Shown: piece after piece, positions 44,857 to 57,680 of the stretch
Position numbering within the stretch: position 1 is the first letter of the stretch
Layout of the letters: every line of letters begins with the position of its first letter
DNA from: Triglochin maritima
Lineage: Eukaryota > Streptophyta > Magnoliopsida > Alismatales > Juncaginaceae
DNA: 64,000 nucleotides
Direction: 5' to 3'
Assembly (NCBI GenBank): GCA_963682175.1
Contig: OY821777.1
Location: 16,574,001 to 16,638,000 of the forward strand
Notes under the pieces: model-generated
Seen by the model: the letters and a program-made list of their open reading frames with translations, nothing else
Told to the model about the DNA's origin: nothing
The model's database searches: none
Translations under genes and position numbers: made by a program

Positions 44857-46080
44857 CTAAGAGGCCCAAGAATGCACTCTTTTTAAGTATCTATGTTTGA
44901 TGATTTCAATGGTCGGGGTCCTTGATCCTTCAAAAAGTTTCCAAAAGAATTTTATCTTCAGAAAATCAGAAGAAGCACTCAGCCGATTGGTAATTTCCAT
45001 TCCATCGTTGACTTTGAGGCGATAAAAGCTACTCGAGTTCACTAGGTCAGATCCTGATTTTGATTCTTTCATCCATAGGAAATTCTGACGGTGGGAATCA
45101 ATGATGTCCAGGACTTCGGTACGCTGGGGGGTGACCATAAGGAAGTGAGTGGAAATGACCAAGAGAACAAAAATTATTAGCAGTAAGAGACTAAAGGTGT
45201 AAGCCGGGTAGGGTGGGTTGGATATTTGGCCCACCGCTACCGTTCCGTCTAAGGTTGAACTAGGTGGGGGCAGGACGGGGTTATGCAGGTTTGGAGAGAT
45301 TTTTAAAAAAATTTAGATTTTTCTTAAGAAAAATAAAAGAACATCAAAACTTGAGAAATAGTAATTACTCATTGGATTTTTCGAAAAATTGGACATTTGG
45401 TGAGTCGAAAATTGGACGTTTGGTGAGCGTTGTGGTGATTTGGTACGGTGGGTTAATGGTTATGGGTAAAACTGAAACACTAAAATGATTTTGGTATATA
45501 AAAAATTAATAATATATTTGATTAGGTAGGTTGCGGGTTATACGGGACGGGTTGCAAGACAACTTTAATTTGCCCCGCTTATTAGACGGGTTATGCGGGT
45601 GGTGGGTTAACAGGTGGCGGGTAATATTTTTTTGCCTGCTACCCATATTAGGCGGGTTGTGGGTAAAATACTACCCATTTACATCTTAGTCTATGCTCTT
45701 AGTCTATTGCTTAACAGTTTGGAGAATACTTTGTAAGTCGTGTTAATTGAGCTTATCGGTCTAAAGTCACCAAGAGAGTCTTACAAGGAAGTCTTGGGGA
45801 AAAGGCATAAGAAAGTATTATTCAGAGGTTCCAAGAAATCCGGGTAGGTGTTCGGGTGAATTCAAAGAGGTTTTTCAGGTCGATCAAGTTTCAGTATATT
45901 CCAAAAAAATTGATAGAATAAGGGAGAAAGTCATCTGGACTAGGGGAATTATCTTTTGCCACAGAGAAGATTGCATCCCCAATTTCTTGCAGGGCATAAA
46001 TCACAAATGGTAGCAGTTACTGAATATGCACAAGATTGATATCACCAAATACAAATCCCAATTGATTTACATAGAACATA
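44857..46080 (-). pseudogene. LINE reverse transcriptase remnant
   Basis: Minus-strand text in changing frames resembles plant non-LTR RT: KDNSPSPDDF (about 45935), GDFRPISSINTTYKVFSKLL (about 45760-45700), SNRLRA, then IDSHRQNFLW (about 45090). The catalytic block is not seen, and a foreign segment of about 490 bp sits between SNRLRA and the following part. Heavily decayed. Confidence 0.6.
45193..45690. mobile_element. possible hAT-like insertion in the LINE remnant
   Basis: It separates two LINE blocks. The ends look weakly inverted (ACTAAAGGTGTAAGCCGGG left; ACTAAGATGTAAATGGG on the other strand at the right). The interior is GGGTTGCGGGT-like repeats common in plant hAT MITEs. No clean target duplication was found. 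Confidence 0.4.
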
Positions 46081-46794
46081 ATTAACGTAGATGAACTACA
46101 TGTTGAGGCTAGAAATGCCAAGTAGTGAATTATAAGATTTTACGCAGGTTTTACTGTAATAATCTAAACCCAACCTTGCTTTCTATAGCAAACTTTGAAA
46201 ATGTAGTCATCCACAGTTAAAGCAATGAATAAAATGTAGTTACAGTGGCTTCACAAACTTCTATTCCATCATCACGATAGATGAAAGTGTGGTTGGTGCA
46301 GTGGCTGATAATATATAGGTTGCTAGGTATACGTGGTTGGTGGAAGGATTAATCACCAAAAGGCTGGTGGTGGGCGCAATTCATTCATGTTGGCTCATGT
46401 AAGGTAAACGAATATTGTTGTGTTGAAGGAATGCAATGGAACAGTGGACTACACTTTGCGTGATGTGATCTTTTTGTGATGGCGCAATCTGAGGTTAATA
46501 GTGTGGTGGTGGTGCAACAGGGATTGTATTCAAACAGTTTAGGTTGGAGAAATGTTGTTGAATGAATTTGTTCTATTCTCCACTCATGAACCACTTCCTT
46601 GTAAGAGAGAAACTATACACTCTTGGGTCTTCTAATTAAAACACTCATCTGACCTATTATTGTTCGCACAAGTGCTTATGTTAAGATTGTAAAATCAATA
46701 GAAGTTGCGGGTTTTTTTCCATCTAAGTTGCAAATTCAACTCCCAAATAACTAGAAAGCTACTTCGATTGTCTATCTATCTATCTATCTATCTA

Positions 46795-46845
<51 letters not shown>

Positions 46846-47075
46846 TGTCTTCTAGGATTTATGTGTGTACATTCACTTCGTAAGTGAATAAAAACATTAA
46901 ATTTTCAATACACATGGTGTCAAGTATTTGATCGACTCAAGGTGAATCCACTAATTAATTTCTGACTTATGATTTCCATGCATCGACAATAATCCTATTC
47001 AAACGTACATGTATTATTTTTTCAAAATCAAATTTTAATTACATCATCCTGTATGAGAATTATTATGTTCATGAT
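46081..47075. other. no gene; microsatellite inside
   Basis: No supported coding region. 46431-46530 is similar to 54441-54540 on the far side of the gypsy element. Confidence 0.45.
46770..46843. repeat. (TATC)n(TA)n microsatellite
   Basis: About seven TATC units run into about 22 TA units. Confidence 0.95.
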
Positions 47076-47080
47076 TATGT

Positions 47081-48739
47081 TGTAACATCCTCAACAACGG
47101 AAGAAATTCAAAATTTTAACATAAAATCAAACATGAGAATATTACGGAAAAATACAGAAAAATGGTGCACCAACATATATACATAATATATATCTGACAG
47201 TTCAAGAGTGTGATTACAACAAAAACTAAATGAAAAGATACATGTGATCACTAAAACCTCAAAATAAGGGAAAAACGTGATCTAGCTCCAGACACGCTCC
47301 TCCTCAGTCACCACCTTCTAGCGTCACTCATGAACTGAAATAAAACATGAATTATGCCTGAGTTTCCCATAAGGAAACCCCGTATGTCAAACTTCTATCA
47401 CATAAATGAACTAGACAATTACAAGCATGTATAGTTTGAAATGCAGTAAACAACTATTGTCGTCGCACTGGGCCTCTGGGAACTCTCTCCCTGCCTCAGC
47501 AGACACGAAACAGTGACGAGTCTCAATGGTCCTCACGCCCAACCCTCACACGTGCCCCCAGACACCACAGCAGAAAACATCCTCGGCAACAACACAACCT
47601 TGGATCACTGTTAGACCAGCAATGTCCGTATTGTTGCCCTCAAAGGTCGAGGACCCGTTGCCCTCAAACCTGATCCGACGAACCACTCTTAGGCTGGCAA
47701 TGTCCGTACCATTGCCCTCAAAGGCCGGAGACCCGTCGCCCTCAAGATGGTTCCACAACAACACCAAACTGCCCCCAACCGGTCGGACAAAAACACCACA
47801 CCGGTCGACCGAAACCCCATCCAAAGGATTGCCCCAACTAAAAACCCGACAACCGGTCGAACGGAAAAGGGGACCTGTTCGACCGAAAGCCACCAGTAAA
47901 AACCACTTCACGCACCAAAAACACGAACGTTCGAACAACACCATGATCAACGGTCGACCGGAAAAATGCAGTAATTCAGACTTGGAACGAATTAGACCAG
48001 TCGACCGAAACAACAAAGAGGTCGAACGAACTTTAACTTAAACTTAAGTTATTGGTCGAACAAGATCTCAGGGTGGTCGACCGTTTTGTTGTGTACATCC
48101 GTAACCAACTTAAAACAATGCTTCGGTCGAACGGGAAAGGAGACTCATTCGACCGAAACCCAGTAGACCTCCATCTCCTCGCTCAAACTGTATAACTGGT
48201 CGACCACCCAAGGGTATCGTTTGACCGGTGCGAGAGATAAATGTCAAAATTACATTACAACCGGTCGACCGTTATAGTGCAGAAATCTGCTACACAACCT
48301 CCGACGAGCATTTCGGCCTACCATCGACTACTCAAACACTCACACTAACCTAGGTGAGAATAAAAGTAAAGCTTGACATACCTATAAGGCTTGAAGAAGC
48401 CTTTGAAGATCCAACAACGAGTTTTTCCCTCAAGAAACCAATCTCCGAAGAAAATCTAACCGAGCAATAATCAACCCAACTCCGGAGAACGCCTGCAACA
48501 CCGTGCACAACTTCACCTGACCTCGCCGGAGCCACAGGAAACATCTGCGCACCGACTAGAGAGAGTGGGAGTGAGAGATTTGAGAGACGAGTGAGAGAGA
48601 GAGAGAGTGAAACAAACCTTTATATAAAATCCTCCACTCAATCTCAATCGTCCATCTCACCAACTCTTAATCCTCCCTAAACAACCATTAATCAAGCCCA
48701 AAACATGATTAGTGCAAAGTAAGGATTTAGGGTATCACA
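47081..48739 (-). repeat. gypsy LTR, left copy (3' LTR)
   Basis: Plus-strand text starts TGTAACATCC and ends AGGGTATCACA. A polypurine tract (AAGGAGGGTGGA on the minus strand, 48741-48752) abuts it. Palindrome pairs of CGGTCGACCG type lie at 47783-48270, and the inverted GTTTCC/GGAAAC hairpin near 47363. Confidence 0.92.
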
Positions 48740-48773
48740 ATCCACCCTCCTTAAAAGAATTTCACTCACGAAA

Positions 48774-51700
48774 TTAGAACAGAAGTTCACCAAACAGCTC
48801 CAGGAGCTTCTTCCGGACCTCCTCCTCGATCTCCCAAGTAGCATCTCGCTCACTATGGTACTGCCACCAGACCTTTACCATCGGAATGGTCCTCCTCCTG
48901 AGCTGGTGCTCCATCTGATCCACAATCTCCACATGTCTCTCCTCGAGAGACAAATCATGTTGGATCTATGGAACCTCTAACTGAATCACGTGAGAAGGGT
49001 CTGCAACGTACTTCCTCATCATCGAAACGTGGAAGACATTGTGAAGACCCGAAAACGGCGGTGGCAGTGCAATCCTGCAGGCAACCTCTCTGATACGATC
49101 GAGAATCTCAAACGGCCCGACATTCCTCGGACTGAATTTCCCCTTCTTCTTGAATCTCATCACTCCTTGAGATGATGAAATCTTCAAGAAAACGCGATCG
49201 CCTACTTCAAACATCAGCGCACGCCTATGCCGATCTGCGTAGCTCTTCTGTCTGCTCTGAGCTGTCGCTAATCTCTGTCTGATCACGTCGACCTTCTCCG
49301 CATACATCTGCACACTCTCAGGCTCAACCAGCTGTCTCTCTCCTACATCACTCCAGCACACCGATGATATGCAAGGTCTCCCGTACGGTGCCATCCCAAT
49401 ACTCGTACTGTGTCATCCCAATACTCTAATGGTAGCTGTTGTTGTAGGAGAACTCTATCAACGGTAAATCCTCATCCCAGTATCCTGCCCAATCCAGTGC
49501 ACAAGATCTAAACATGTCCTCTAGAGTCTCGATCGTCCTCTCAGACTGACCATCCGTTTGTGGATGGAATGTTGTACTGAACTTCAGCCGAGTCCTCAGA
49601 GTCTGCTGTAGACTCCCCCAAAATCTGGAAGTGAACCTGCAGTCTCGATCAGAAATAATACTCACTGGCACACCATGAAGTCAAACTATCTCCTAAATTT
49701 ACAACTTATCTAGACCCTCCAGGAGTAAAGTGGTCCTAATAGCTAAGAAGTGCGCCGACTTGGTCAGTCGATCGACTATAACCCAAATCGCGTCATGGAA
49801 TCCCCTCATCCTCGGCAGCCCGGTGACAAAATCCATAGTCACATGCTCCCACTTCCACACTGGAAGCTCGATCCTCTACATCAATCCCGCGGGTATCTGG
49901 TGCTCCATCTTCACCTGCTGACAAACCAGACACCTGTCAACAAACTCTGTTGTCTCCGTCTTCATCCTCTTCCACCAGAAATTCATCTGAAGGTCCTTAT
50001 ACATCTTCATGTTGATCGAGTGGATAGAATAACAAGACTTGTGTGCCTCCTCTAAGATTTCCTTCTTCAGATCGCCTCCCTTCGGTACCCAAACACGACC
50101 TCTGAATCTCAGACCTCCATCCACTCCTATACTGAAATGTGATCCATCTTTGGCAGCCAACTGCAACAACCCAGCTAACTCATCTTCAGACCTCTCAGCC
50201 TGGACAATGCCCATGACCATCTGAGGCTCTACTCTCAGTTCAGTTATCACTGCCCCCTCAGAGTCCTCGGTGAATGGCTTCCACTCTGACAAGGACTCGA
50301 GTAGCCTCCACTCCCAAAAAGACAAACTAGTAGCTGACATCTCCACCATCCTACTCAAGACATCTGCAACTGTATTCACATTCCCGCGATGATAAGAGAT
50401 GGTTAAATCATAATCCTTGATCAGCTCGAGCCAACTGAGTTGTCTCATATTCAGCTCCTTTTGCAAAAACATGTACTTCAGACTCTGGTGATCTGAGAAA
50501 ATCTCAAACTTCTCGCCATACAGATAATGATGTCAGGTCTTCAGTGCGTGAACCACTACTGCCAACTCCAAATCATGAGTGGGGTAGTTCCTCTCGTGCA
50601 CCTTCAACTACCTCGAAGCATACGCAACCACCTGACCGTGTTGTATTAGTACACAACCCAACCCCCACGCAAGAAGCATTGCTATAAATCACAAAACCTC
50701 CACTGCCACTGGTAAGAGTCAGAACTGGAGCAGTCGTCAACCGACTCTTCAGTTCCTGGAAATTGTCCTCGCACTTCTGGGATCAAACAAACATCACTCC
50801 TTTCTGTGTCAGTGTCGTCAGAGGTGAAGCATCCTGTATTGGTTGAACATCATGTTGATCAGATCCATGAAAGTTGCAAGTGCATTCTTCAATTCAAACG
50901 GCATCACCAAAAACTCATAGTGACCATACCTCGTCATAAATGCGGTCTTCTGAACATCTGCCTCTCTGATCCTCAACTGATGGTGACCAGATCACAGGTC
51001 AATCTTCGAGAATACCTTCGCTGACTGCAACTGGTCAAAAAGGTCCTCAATCCTGGGTAAAGGATGTTGATTCCTTAGGGTAACCTTATTCAGCATCCTA
51101 TAGTCGATACACATCCGCAACGAGCCATCCTTCTTCTTCACGAAGAGTACCGGAGCTCCCCAGGGTGAGACACTAGGTCGGATAAACCCAGTATCCAACA
51201 AATCATGTAATTGTTTCTTCAGCTCGGCTAACTCAGCAGGTGTCATCATGTATGGAGCCTTCGATTGCGGAGTGGTCCCAGTCACCAAATCAATACCGAA
51301 CTCCAACTCCCTGTGACGCGGCAGACCAGTGACATCCGAAAATACCTCTGCAAACTCCTGGACAATTTTTATGTCCTCCAATGGTCTCGTCTTCGGATCT
51401 AGAACTACTAAGGTCGCCATGAAGGCTCTGCAACCCTTCTCAATCAACTTCCGTTCCCTCACTGCTAACACCACTACTCGACCTCCCTGTCCTTCGTCCC
51501 CTTGATCAGCATATCAGGCAGACCATTCCTCGGGATCAGAATCTTCTTCTCCCGGCACAAGACTTGCACATCATACCGTGACAGCCAATCCATCCCTAGT
51601 ATGACGTAGAAGTCCTCAATTGGTAGCAAGACCAGGTATGTCGGAAACTCCTGGTCCCCGAAACAATCGTGACGCCGGGAAGAAAGCTTCCCGCAGTGCC

Positions 51701-52917
51701 CACCAGACCCAGAGGTGTGCTGATTTCCAAAGTGGCAGTCAACATCGTAAGGGTATGACCCAACACGCTCGAAAATAGCTCCGAGAAGAACGAGTGTGTG
51801 GCCCCACAATCAAAAGGCACTCTGGCTACCAAACCATCAACAAAAAGTGTACCTTCCACAACAGTGTTGGCATCCCTCGCCTCCTTTGCCGGATGGTGAA
51901 AACTCGCCCGGTCCTTTGTCCCTACTGAGGTGGCGCAAAAGGACGACAACCTCCGTCTCTACTCATTGTTGGGGGTCTCGCTCAACCACTATACTCGCCT
52001 AGTCCACTCGCACAATCTCTGGCATAATGACTCGGCTGACCACAACTAAAACAAACCCCAGGATGGGTCCCACACTCTCGCCCTGGGTGGACCCTGCCAC
52101 ACTTCCTGCATGGCTCGGGCTGGCGTGCACCGCTCCCCTCTATCAGGGGCCTCTTCCCTGGTTTCCCTGCTAGTGAAACTCCCGGGCATCCACCGATCTT
52201 CCCCTGTGGCCTCCTGGACTCCTCCTAGTTCTCATGGTAGTCCTGGTCTATGAGAGTCGCAAACTTCACAACATCCACCAGAGTCTGTGGCATACTGTAG
52301 GTCACGCGAGTACGAAACTGCTTCTGATGCCCCCGAATAAACTTCCTCGCTCTCTGAACCGGTGTCACGCATATCTCCGGACCATAACGCTCCAAGCGTT
52401 GAACTTCCGGACGTATGCCGCCAGCGACATCTCCCCCTGCTCGAGGCTCATGAACTCCTCTCTCTTCCCGTCCCTGACACGCTCCGGGAAGTACTGCTCA
52501 TTAAATTCCCCGTGGAACTCATTCCAGCTAATATCATCTCTGTTAGGAAACACCACTGCATTCGTGGTCCTCCACAAGTTGGACGCCTCACCGCCCAACA
52601 CATACGTGGCTAAACCCACCATCCTCTCCGGTGGGCTCCCAATCGCTCGGAAGATTTCCTGGAATCTTAAAGACCCAGTCTTCGGCAGCCTCATAATCTC
52701 CTATGCTATCAAATGCAGGCGGGTGTTGGCGCGTAAAATGGTCGTGCACGGCTCCCACCCCAGATGTCTCCTCTCTGCCAGATTGACGCTCTAAGAGAAT
52801 GCCCAACCTCTGCACAGTGTCGTAGAGCATCCGCCACTCCTCAGCCCATTCCGTGACGCCAGTCTCCTCACTGGTACTCTGCCCACGTAGGGGAGGTCTC
52901 ACGCGTCTCGGAGGCAT
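48774..52917 (-). pseudogene. gypsy gag-pol with chromodomain, broken
   Basis: Gag occupies about 52917-52365, a knuckle-like Cys region about 52110-52040, protease about 51949-51474 (FDCGATHSF where a DSGATHSF-type motif is usual), and RT from 51474. RT text runs through KVFSKIDL and MPFELKNA to INMMFNQ, then jumps to VVEV/RNase H text near 50800. The FxDD catalytic block is deleted. RNase H remains to about 50330; integrase has its zinc region ([14 protein letters not shown]) and D/E core (ISDRD, QSERTIE). The chromodomain (VKVWWQYHSERDATWE) ends at 48774. Several stops (for example 50992-50994 and 48966-48968) and frameshifts add to the damage. Confidence 0.88.
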
Positions 52918-52944
52918 CTACACACGAGACATCTTTGCGCTGCT

Positions 52945-54304
52945 CACGACCAGAAATAAAACATGAATTATGCCTTAGTTTCCCATAAGGAAACCCCGTA
53001 TGCCAAACTTCTATCACATAAATCAACTAGACAACTACAAGCATGTATGGTATGAAATGCAGTAAACAACTATCGTCGTCGCACTGGGCCTCAGGGAACT
53101 CTCTCCCTGCCTCAGCAGACACAAAACAGTGACGGGTCTCAAGGGTCCTCATGCCCAACCCTCACACGTGCCCCAGACACTACAACCGGAAACATCCTTG
53201 GCAACAACACAACCTTGGATCACTCTCAGACCGGCAATGTCTGTATCGGTGCCCTCAAAGGCCAGGGACTCATTGCCCTCAAGTTGGTTCCACAACAACA
53301 CCAAACTGCCCCAAACCGGTCGGACAAAAACACCACACCGGTCGACCAAATCCCCATCTAGAGGACTGGCCCAACTGAAAAACCCGCCAACCGGTCGAGC
53401 AGCAAAGGGACCCCGTTCGACCGAAAGCCACCAGTAAAAACCACGTCACACACCAAAAACACGAACGGTCAAACAACAACATAATCAACGGTCGACCGGA
53501 AAAATGCAGTAAATTCAGACTTGGAACGAATTATACCGGTCGACCGAAACAACAAAGAAGTCGAACAAACTTTAAGTTAAACATAAGTTATCGGTCGAAC
53601 GAGATCTCAGGGTGGTCGACCGTTTTGTGGTCTACACCCCCAACCAACTTAAAACAGTGCTTTGGTCGAACCCTAAAAGGGAGTCGTTCGAACGAAACCC
53701 ACCAGACCTCCATCTCCTTGCACAAAATGCATAACCGGTCGACCACCCAAGGGTATCGTTCGGCTGGTGCGAGAGATAAACGCTGAAATTACAATACAAT
53801 CGGTCGACCGAACCAAGAATCGGTCGACCGTAATAGTGCAAAATCTGGTGCACAACCTCCGACGAGCATTTCAGCCTACCGTCGACTACTCAAACACTCA
53901 CACTAACCTAGGTGAGCATAAAAGTAAAGTTTGACATACCAATAAGGCTTGAAGAAGCCTTTGAAGATCCAACAACAAGTTTTTCCCTAAAGAAACCAAT
54001 CTCCGGCGAAAATCCAACCGAGCAACGATCAACCCAACTCCGGCGAACGCCCGCAACACCGTGCACCCGACCTCGCCGGAGCCACAGGAAACCTCCGCTT
54101 ACCGACTAGAGAGAGAGAGAGAGACATATTTGAGAGACGAGTGAGAGAGGGAATGAGAGAGAGAGAGGGGGGGGGAAACAAACCTATATATAAAATCCTC
54201 CACTCAATCTCAACTGTCATGTTACCAACTCTTAATCTTCCCTAAACAACCACTAATGAAGTCCAATTAATGGTTAGTGCAAAGCAAGGATTTAGGGTAT
54301 TACA
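52945..54304 (-). repeat. gypsy LTR, right copy (5' LTR), inner end deleted
   Basis: It aligns with 47333-48739 and ends AGGGTATTACA. The 250 bp that would match 47081-47330, and any primer site, are missing; LTR text passes straight into the gag start region near 52945. Paired palindromes lie at 53310-53830, for example CGGTCGACCG at 53801 and 53821. Confidence 0.88.
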
Positions 54305-54309
54305 TATGT

Positions 54310-54707
54310 ATTTAACACTGAGATTTGAAGACGTGGCCAAATAGTCGACTTTAACAATATCTCTATGAAGAATCTTTGTGGCTGTTGATTGAAGGATATT
54401 TTGGATCGGAAAGGCTTGTGTTCATCACATGTGAGCAACGAAAGGAATGTAGTGCGAAAGTGGACCATCTTTGCACTAGGGAATTTGGTTGCAATGGCGC
54501 AATTAGAGCTCAAAAGTGTGGTGGTTTGTGGATGTACGTAGAAAGAAGAAAGAAGAAAGAAGAAAGAAGCATGAGCAAATCTAGTGATGTGCTAGGTCCT
54601 TCAGACCATAATGAGCTAGTCGATCCTGAGAATGAAATAGCAGTCCTATTCCATTGAGAATATATGCGCATGATTTCCAATTACCATTTTACCATAATAC
54701 GTTGGAG

Positions 54708-54756
<49 letters not shown>

Positions 54757-57115
54757 CGTAATTCAATCTCAAGGATGTTAACTCAAATATCACTCCTATA
54801 TATAGAGAATTAATACATGTAACATCTGTCATTTTTGGTGTACATAGCAGCGACTTGCCCCGCAGGCCGGTTAAACGGGTTGTTCAAGTGGGCATTTTTA
54901 TTGGAGTGGTAAAAAGGTTGGTAGATTGTTAAACGGGTTTGAAAATGTGAAATTTAGTGTTTAAATTTGAGAGAAGAGGTGTCATGTGTACCTAAGATTT
55001 TGCAAAGAAATTATCGAGAATACCTTTTTGACGGACAAAATAACCTACATTCACATTTTAGTAATTATATATGGATACTGATGTATCTGTATCTGCTTTG
55101 AATAGCTACCTAGCTACCTGTGTAAAATATGGAGATATTGCTAGTATTTAAATGCTACATCCATTTTGGATATCATTAAGCTTTGGATATTATTTATATT
55201 ACAACCCTATGGCACTGCATTTATTATTGCATGGCAGATGTAAATTTAAATATATATTTTTAATTTTATCTAATTTATTACCCACTTCATTTTAAATCTC
55301 AAAAATTCTAAACAAACGAATGAGGGCTCAAATTTGATCATTGTCTTTAGTAAAGGCAAGAAATACCTTAAACGAACTAAACACAATTAATAACGAAAAA
55401 TCAAATACAAAAACATTATAATTCGCTCTGTATATTCGCTGCATTTGCACAACACTACAGACTCCACCCTCCTTGTAAGTCTCTCAAGTTTGAACTTGGA
55501 AGTTCCAAGTCACTCAAATACCGGATATTTATATCGTATCGCATTTTAGAAAGACTAAAAAATTGTCATCCACCACAGCAACGGTCAACCCAAGTCCACC
55601 CCACATCCCCCTTCACCGTTCATTCCAAAGCAAAAGGCGAACATCCAACCAATTACCATCGACGACACCACGCCACGTGTCAATACTCTCTGACCACGAC
55701 CATCACCTTCTCTTCGAACATCTGGTCTGACACACCACGTGCTGCCACGGCCAAGTACTATATTATCGGTCCACGTCAGCAGCAAGTGTGGGGTCCACAG
55801 GACAAGTCCACACGCCGTTCCGTTCCTGCTTACGTTGGACTCGTGTCGTTATGCTGTCCTGCGTGGTCGCCACACTCGCTCCATGCACGTCAGCACGTCT
55901 ACGAAATTTCCTTTTAACCATCTAGTGATTATCAATTAAACCGTTTTTAAGGGTTAACAAACCGGGCGTAGCTAGTAGTCTTGTTGACTGCTTATCGCTA
56001 TTTCTAGAATTGATTTGTAATTGATGTTTTATATGTTATTTGAGTTATTAATTGTTGTATTCTTGTGCAGTTTGGATGTTGACTTATTTATTTTTTTAAT
56101 TTTAATTTTTCGTTTACAAATCATTTTCGTTAACTCCTAACAGTTTCACTTTACTATTTCCTTACGAATATGTAATTGCTTGATATGAAAAAAACGAGAT
56201 TGGATGAATAATCGGACTTGTGTAAGGATGATTTGTGTTTGACGGCAGATGGAGCCTTTCGATGTGATTAGTGAGATTTGTCTTTTATGGGATGACCAAT
56301 GAAATACAGTAACAAGGATAAGTGTGGTTTTGGATTCCTTTGACGAGAATAAGAATAAACTATACATGGCACCTTACTTGATTTTTCTATAGAACCGTGT
56401 ACTTAGTTTTAGATGAAAATTTGAATAAAGTTTGTTCTTTGGAGTTGGAGTTCGATTGGCTAGTAAATTGAATGGAATAGCTACGTCATCTAAGTAAAAA
56501 TTCCATCTTATCTTTTGTATTATTCTTGGTATTTTCTTTTAATTACAAGAGAATCAGAAAAAATGTTTGAACTTATGATCCTCTTAACTAATTTAATTAT
56601 ACAAAATAAAGACTGGTTTTCGATTATCTCCTCCTCAATCGTTGGCGATCGAGCTCCATCATAGGTCATATATTGGTAGAAGGTCTTATGGTCCTTAGAG
56701 CATGTTTAACCATAACGAATGTCAACTCCGTCATGAGTTTTCTCTCAATTCCGCATCAGTTTTCTTTCTCATCCACATCAGTTTGAGAGCGAGATGTGTG
56801 CTTCTTTCACGAATGCGGTTTCTGGTGTCCATGTATGTATTAATGTCCATGCGGTCTTCCTATTTTCAATCCATCGAAACCTCGAAATTGTTTTTATTAG
56901 TAACCTAAATAATGGCAGTAATGAAGTGGTCTGCATTAATTGATCAGACTTGTCATCTAAGTCTTACAGGTGCACAACGATGCGAAATTTACCCTAGACT
57001 TGATCTTGCTGGTGTAATTACATCATCTAAAGTGTGCCAAGGATGAGTTGATTTGTCTCATGATAAGACTCACAATTGAGCCATAATCCTTACTGTATAC
57101 GAGTGAAATTACTTG
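54310..57115. other. long stretch without a supported gene
   Basis: An ORF of 93 codons at 54376-54657 has no family resemblance I can name. 54711-54754 is a (TA)n microsatellite. 55560-55930 is relatively GC-rich with CCACGTCAGC-type motifs but no ORF. Nothing else is recognised. Confidence 0.45.
54711..54754. repeat. (TA)n microsatellite
   Basis: About 21 TA units. Confidence 0.95.
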
Positions 57116-57428
57116 TGTTAAAGTCTGGGTCCATCTTGTTTAGAGGATCCGACTCGTGATTGATCTGATCTGAAGAGGATCCGACCCATGTACATTAGGG
57201 TTTGTTTCAGCTCATGTATAAATACCGAAACTAAGCTATTAACAAATAATATTTCCGCCACTACTCTCACACACACAAAACCCTAACTCGATCTCCTTCT
57301 TCTTCCTTCTTGATCGAAGGTTTGAGACCTCTTGTCTCATCCAAGATCACCAAATCGGTCAGAGAGCGCTTGTCTTCACTGATCTCCAAATTCTTTCAAT
57401 TTTTAAGTTATTCCAGTTATTTTTAACA
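57116..57428 (+). repeat. possible small solo LTR
   Basis: The ends TGTTAAAG and TTTTAACA are a short inverted repeat with TG..CA. Inside is TATAAATA (about 57220) followed by CACACAAAACCCTAA and CT-rich leader text, as in LTRs. No 5-bp duplication was seen, which weakens the call. Confidence 0.45.
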
Positions 57429-57493
57429 AATCTTAATAAATACCCAACTATTTACAAAATAATACTCCAAAATCATTGAAACCCAATTATATA

Positions 57494-57680
57494 CACTACA
57501 ACAAAAATTACAACAATTTTTTTTAAACCAACAGGGACGCGTTGCGTGGCGCGTCCCTGCACGACTGGTCGTCGACCCAGCCGTCGACCATGTCGGGGGA
57601 TGATTGGGTTGTCCCAACGGTGAGGGTCGATGACCCGGTCGTCCGGGGGGTCGTGGGTCATCCACGACCCCTTTAAACAT
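57494..57680. mobile_element. CACTA terminal fragment
   Basis: It starts CACTACAACAAAAATTAC, the common plant CACTA end, followed by GC-rich subterminal text with GGGACGCG/CGCGTCCC and GTCGTCGACC/GGTCGACG inverted motifs. No opposite end was found before 58213. Confidence 0.55.

Larger units (their letters stand above)
47081..54304 (-). mobile_element. Ty3/gypsy chromovirus-like element, defective
   Basis: The exact 5-bp duplication TATGT lies at 47076-47080 and 54305-54309. The left LTR is complete (47081-48739); the right LTR is missing its inner end together with the primer site. Internal order on the minus strand is Gag, knuckle, protease, RT, RNase H, integrase, chromodomain. LTR start TGT(A/G)ATACCC and the HVSMMRKYVADPSH text fit the Tekay/Del group. 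Related solo LTRs lie at 25698 and 33045. Confidence 0.92.

Noticed and set aside
54376..54657. 93-codon ORF as a gene
   Set aside because: No family resemblance, and the end is built of AGAAAGA repeats; kept only as part of an unexplained repeat pair.
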